Source: a bacterium HR37
Lineage (GTDB): Bacteria > Desulfobacterota_D > UBA1144 > Nemesobacterales > CSP1-2
Direction: 5' to 3'
Length of the DNA: 64,000 nucleotides
NCBI GenBank assembly: GCA_002898375.1
Contig: BEIN01000007.1
Location: 1-64,000, forward strand
Of the stretch, positions 63,229 through 64,000 are shown piece by piece. The position numbers and the translations under genes were made by a program. The notes beneath the pieces are model-generated. The model had not been told where the DNA came from, searched no databases, and saw only the letters and a program-made list of their open reading frames with translations. Each line of letters opens with the position of its first letter. The first letter of the stretch is position 1.

Positions 63229-64000
63229 ATGAAAAACTCTCCAAGGTATCTTTTTATCGTAAACCCTGCAGCGGGTAGAGGAAGAACTAAAAGGCTTTTG
63301 CCCTATATAGAGTTTCTAATAAAAGAACTAGACATCCCCCATGATATAAGACTAACCTCAGCACCCGGAGAAGCTACAGATATAGCCAAAAAGGGTATAG
63401 CAGAGGGGTTTGAATTCATTGTTGCAGTAGGTGGAGACGGCACAACACATGAGGTTGTAAATGGTATTATAGATTCCTCTGCAACCCTTGGGGTTATATC
63501 AACAGGTGGGGGGAATGACTTTCCAAAGGCTGCAAACATACCCCTTGATGTTCCAAGAGCGGTTGAAACCCTTAAAAAGGGAAGAATAAGGAAGCTAGAC
63601 ATTGGCTTATTCGCAGAGCAATACTTCGTAAATGGACTGGGAATTGGACTGGATGGGGAAGTATCCCACAGGTACAAACGAATGAAATACCTCAGGGGAG
63701 AATTAGGCTATCTCTGGGGAGCAATAAATGCAGCACTTGGATTTAGAGGTTTTGAAACTGAAGTCATAACCCAAGAGTGGAGCTACAGCGGAAGAGTGCT
63801 TCTTGTAGGAGCTTCAAATGGTCCCTTTCAGGGAGGGAACTTCAAACTGGCTCCCCAGGCAAGGGTTGACGATGGATTGCTTGACATACACATAGTTCAA
63901 GAAATGTCCAGGATAAAAAGGCTAATTAACATGCCAAAGGTTCGTCATGGAAAACATCTGCATTTAAAAGGCGTACACATAAGGCAAAGTACCTGGATTG
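63229..64000 (+). CDS. Diacylglycerol kinase-like lipid kinase, 3' end outside window
   Basis: 257 codons from ATG 63229 to the edge, with no stop. RYLFIVNPAAGRGRTKRL is the start of the DAGK catalytic domain (YegS/DgkB group), FIVAVGGDGTTHEVVNGI holds GGDGT, and STGGGNDFPKAANIP is the GTGNDFA-like loop. VGASNGPFQGGNFKLAPQAR and VDDGLLDIHIV follow. It phosphorylates diacylglycerol or related lipids. TATAAT ends only three bases before this ATG, and there is no Shine-Dalgarno. Confidence 0.9.
   Translation, partial: MKNSPRYLFIVNPAAGRGRTKRLLPYIEFLIKELDIPHDIRLTSAPGEATDIAKKGIAEGFEFIVAVGGDGTTHEVVNGIIDSSATLGVISTGGGNDFPKAANIPLDVPRAVETLKKGRIRKLDIGLFAEQYFVNGLGIGLDGEVSHRYKRMKYLRGELGYLWGAINAALGFRGFETEVITQEWSYSGRVLLVGASNGPFQGGNFKLAPQARVDDGLLDIHIVQEMSRIKRLINMPKVRHGKHLHLKGVHIRQSTWI

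Noticed and set aside
1-64000. CRISPR array, rRNA operon, prophage or origin
   Set aside because: No regularly spaced repeats, no rRNA sequence, no phage structural genes and no DnaA-box cluster were seen.

Overview
The window is compact bacterial chromosome from a Gram-negative organism: there are several lipoproteins with lipoboxes, two SurA/PpiC-type chaperones, a type IV pilin-like protein and a full set of housekeeping genes. Heavy use of ATA for Ile and AGA/AGG for Arg, very short spacers and overlapping gene ends suggest a thermophile. The very long S41 peptidase resembles proteins of the deltaproteobacterial/Myxococcota kind, but I cannot place the lineage from sequence alone. Both ends of the window cut genes (a secreted protein at 1, a lipid kinase at 64000).

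Region 1 (1-9.8 kb) is accessory DNA. It holds a secreted protein with an elaborate leader, decayed toxin-antitoxin genes (MNT nucleotidyltransferases, a HEPN partner, two PIN-domain fragments), an IS605-type TnpB-only element inserted in a PIN toxin gene, and two inverted remnants of one insertion sequence at 1.9 and 8.1 kb. These remnants bracket a minus-strand signalling block: a 232-residue miniature sigma-54 (RpoN) protein, translationally coupled to a hybrid sensor histidine kinase whose 5' end carries a (GTGA)12.75 tract, followed by a stand-alone MshEN-domain protein. The repeat puts the coupled start codon out of frame with the kinase, which is the layout of a phase-variable contingency locus. 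This is the strongest candidate for an undescribed system here.

Region 2 (9.8-26.4 kb) is mostly ordinary: a plus-strand operon of receiver-like protein, giant S41 peptidase, OppB-like permease, truA, enoyl-CoA hydratase and FAH-family hydrolase; a minus-strand DUF2934/CBS/TMTC-like operon; hsp20; then leuB-mfd-ppiC-surA.

Region 3 (26.4-41.2 kb) has the glycine cleavage operon gcvT-gcvH-gcvP behind a long structured leader, a MagIII/Nth-type glycosylase, the translation operon tRNA-Val-thrS-infC-rpmI-rplT (infC apparently starts at ATA), purC, a D-lactate dehydrogenase-like gene, phoH, and ftsY-ribD. Region 4 (41.4-64 kb) has dnaE, a UvrD/PcrA helicase, tRNA-Gln, ispE, a pilin-like gene, several lipoproteins, a GltP-type transporter, mscS, argH, a HerA-like ATPase, tRNA-Glu, plsC, a conserved protein of unknown function, a histidine phosphatase and a diacylglycerol kinase-like gene.

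Two general traits stand out. Several genes (purC, dnaE, the glycosylase, the DUF2103 gene) have a sigma-70 -10 box 4-8 bases before ATG and no Shine-Dalgarno, pointing to leaderless mRNAs. Many convergent gene pairs touch or overlap at their stop codons, leaving no room for terminators.
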